Below are positions 61,404 to 64,000 of a stretch of DNA of 64,000 nt, piece by piece. Where the stretch lies: positions 1,440,759 to 1,504,758 of the forward strand of contig VZTJ01001765.1 of NCBI GenBank assembly GCA_013397795.1, written 5' to 3'. Numbering within the stretch: the stretch's first letter is position 1; each line of letters begins with the position of its first letter. Made by a program: the position numbers and the translations under genes. The notes below the pieces were generated by a model. That model worked only from the letters and a program-made list of their open reading frames with translations. It had not been told where the DNA came from and did no database searches. This DNA is from Orthonyx spaldingii. Lineage: Eukaryota; Chordata; Aves; Passeriformes; Orthonychidae.

Positions 61404-64000
61404 TTACAAAAAGTTCAAATTAGAGACAGAATTTCAAGAAATGCAGTGGTTAAATGTCTGAAGCATTTGAACTTTGGGATTTATTTTGGTGAGATTACAT
61501 AAATGATGGTTGTAAATAAAATATTTCTTAGTAACTTCCAACAAAGAAGGCTACTTCTGTTCTAAGCTAAATATTCTTATGAGAAATGTCAAACTCACAT
61601 GATCAATTTATGAAGTGGCTCATGTGATTAAACCATGCAAGGTTATCTGTGTTTGTCTCCTTCCAAACATGTATTGTGCTTGCAGAGCACCTGAACGTTT
61701 GATTCTTTTTTTTTTCTGAATAAGTTGAGAAAAAACTCCCACAGACATAAAGAGAAAATTAGACTTTATCTAAGCTTAGTAGCTAATTGAGGTCTGACAT
61801 TATTACATCATGGTCTGCTCTTGTCACTTTTTGGAATAACAAGGTTTTTCTGCATTATATTGGAAGAAGTAATAGTCCATCTTTGAAAAATATGCAGAGA
61901 AATGGGTTTTTTTCATCTCAGTCCCTTATTTGTGGTGACCTTAGACATGCAACTTTCCCTTAGAATGTTCTTTGAGTCATCAAAGCATGAAACTGAGATT
62001 CTCACAAGGTAATAGTTTAATTAAATTTTGCAAAGTATCTCCAGATTACCAAAAACAGTTGAAGGAAGTTATCTTCAGAGAGGTTGCAAGAGCTATTATA
62101 TTGTTCTGAACTTATTTTGCAATTATTTTCATGCAATGCTGCTGAACACACATGTTTTAGAAAAGGTGTGACTTGTTTTTGTACATATGTTGCCTTTCTT
62201 CTTTTCCTCCACCTTGTGTTTTAGACTATTAGGCCTGAGGAATTATAATTTTGTGTCTAATTAATTCTACTGTTGCTTGACTGCATCTGGTTGAAAACTG
62301 TCTAAAACCTCTGATATAGACAGAAAAAATTGATTGTTTCCTTATGTTTCTATTTGTTGTGCAGAACCACATGATGTTTTGTATTAAAAACATTGGATTA
62401 TTGAGTGGTTTTTCTTCTTAAGCATTTTTCAGATACACTGTATCTGTTAAGTAAGCTTTTGTTATTATTTTGGTCTCTTTGTTTTCTCTTCTGACGTTGT
62501 AAATATTAAACTGTAGCATATACATCAAGTACAAAAATGCTAAAGTGGATACTGGAGACAGAAGTGTGAATTGCTTCTATCAGCACATAGATCAGTGTAC
62601 TGACACTGACATGGAAACCAAGATGCTCTCCACTTGTGCTCTATAGTCTTCCATGAAGCCTGTATTTTGAAAATAACCTTTCAGTATACTGGAATTCAGC
62701 TTTTAGTTATAGATTTTAACATCTCTACACAAACTGAATCCATTCTGCATAAGGAAATGTACCTATATTGCTGTGTTTGAGTCTAGATTCACTAGTGACT
62801 GTGTAGATGTACCAGAGAGAGAGAGAGAGAATGCGAGTGGAGTAATAATGATTTTCTGCTGTCCCAAGATTCTTTTAAGACCATTTCTGAGGGCAGTTTG
62901 TCTCCACAATCTTTCAACCAGTATAACTGATACATATATCTTGTCATTATACACTATCTTCTTTTTGGTTTTCAATTTTTATTTTCTTTCTTGGACACAG
63001 AATTCAACTACTAGCCTAAAGAAATGGCTGTATCTACAGTTGCTGTTAATCCTTCCCAGAAGGTATTAATACCATAGACACATATTTTTTTCATAGTCTT
63101 AGTGTTTCGTTTGCATGAGAAGAAGTCTCATGCCAATGTTATTGATTTTATAAGGTTTTGATGGTGTAATAGCTTCATGTAAATCTGTTGATACGCAGTA
63201 TATGCCAAACAGTAAACTCCTCCTTTTTCAAATGACAAGTAGTCTGTATTTATAATCATTAGAGAATGCTTGCTATTTCCATGCATTTGTTTACAGAATT
63301 CAGTATGCAAATAAAAAGACCTTTTTCCTTGGTATAATTTTATTTTGAAATTTTAATTGTCACCAGATCCCTTAATTTTCTTCTTGTACTTAAGCCTGAC
63401 AGAGAATACCTCAATATCAATGTACTGATGAAATTGATCCTACTACTTGACCTTTAGCAGTGTTTTACTCACTTAAATGCGTACTCATTTCCACAGAGAT
63501 CTTCCACACTGTTTTCTGGAACATTCTGTCTGCTTTCTGTGACAATCCTGATTATGTTCTTTTCCCATAAAGATAAGTAATTTTTCACCCTACTCTCAGA
63601 ATTTTGCATACACATACTTGTATTTGTTGTAAGATTGGCTTCCACCCTGTCCAAAATCAAGTCATGTAATAACAAGTGTTGGCAGCACTTCAAAGTCTTA
63701 TGCATCCAGGATTTTGAGAATTACATAGATTCTCCTCTGCTGTCTTTTGAAGTTCCACTTTATTAATCAGAGAAAAAGCCATTTTGGCCAAAGTTACTTA
63801 ATCATTTGGGTGATTTGGTGTAATTTGAAACAGGAAAATCTGTATTTCTCATTAGGATAAAATCTTTGATATTGATGTATGTAATGGATTGCTAAAGTAA
63901 ACTATAATATTTCTGTATGAGATGGTTTTAGGTCAAGAACTCATGAAAAAACCAAGTTAACACAATGCAGTATATCTTGCAGAGACAAAAAAAAAAAAAA
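61404..64000. other. Intergenic AT-rich sequence
   Basis: Contains (AG)n at 62814-62830 and ends in an A run at 63987-64000. No gene or transposon recognised. Confidence 0.5.
62814..62830 (+). repeat. (AG)n microsatellite
   Basis: About eight uninterrupted AG units. Confidence 0.9.

Noticed and set aside
1..64000. CRISPR arrays, operons, phage or bacterial systems
   Set aside because: No regularly spaced repeats, no dense coding and vertebrate-type repeats throughout.

Overview
This is vertebrate, almost certainly avian, nuclear DNA. It is AT-rich and nearly gene-free. Its interspersed repeats are mostly CR1 LINEs with the bird-type 3' end (ATTCTATG-like tail), plus one solo LTR of a kind I know from neoavian birds. 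Nothing prokaryotic is present: no operons, no long conserved ORFs and no CRISPR array. Most open frames of 60-175 codons are chance frames or decayed CR1 pieces.

The one cellular gene I can support is RYR3 (ryanodine receptor 3), on the minus strand. Coding exon 1 lies at 44302-44352 and encodes MAEGGEGGEDEIQFLRT. It has a strong Kozak start, an in-frame upstream stop and a consensus GTAAGT donor at 44301-44296. Everything below 44301 is therefore RYR3 intron 1, which leaves the window before exon 2. Everything above about 44.6 kb is 5' flank, probably the RYR3-FMN1 intergenic interval if bird synteny matches human; no FMN1 exon was found.

Layout. 1-44 kb: intron 1, with a GC-rich LTR-like block (4.4-4.8 kb), a solo LTR with a 5-bp target-site duplication (9049-9638), a CR1 immediately after it (9.8-10.3 kb), a CR1 that keeps ORF1 and the 3' end but has lost its middle (about 13.8-14.8 kb) and is joined tail-to-tail to an opposite CR1 (14.8-15.0 kb), an old LTR-like remnant with a ~150-bp internal duplication (15.0-16.4 kb), further CR1 pieces (22.65-23.43, 29.74-30.38 and 32.56-32.80 kb), a possible LTR at 36.7-37.15 kb and a TGATA microsatellite at 38.6 kb. 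44.3-44.7 kb: RYR3 exon 1 and promoter. 45-64 kb: 5' flank, with a CR1 tail fragment (46.4 kb), a dinucleotide microsatellite (47.4 kb), a CTCF-like motif (49.0 kb), a 2.4-kb dead CR1 EN/RT copy (49.5-51.9 kb), an isolated CpG island (54.5-54.8 kb), a 34-bp tandem duplication (56.4 kb) and a strong hairpin (61.3 kb).

There is a 13-base N run at 30881-30893 and a single N near 50252. I see no convincing new multi-gene system. The best leads are the RYR3 promoter architecture, the orphan CpG island about 10 kb upstream of it, and the 78-nt hairpin at 61.3 kb.
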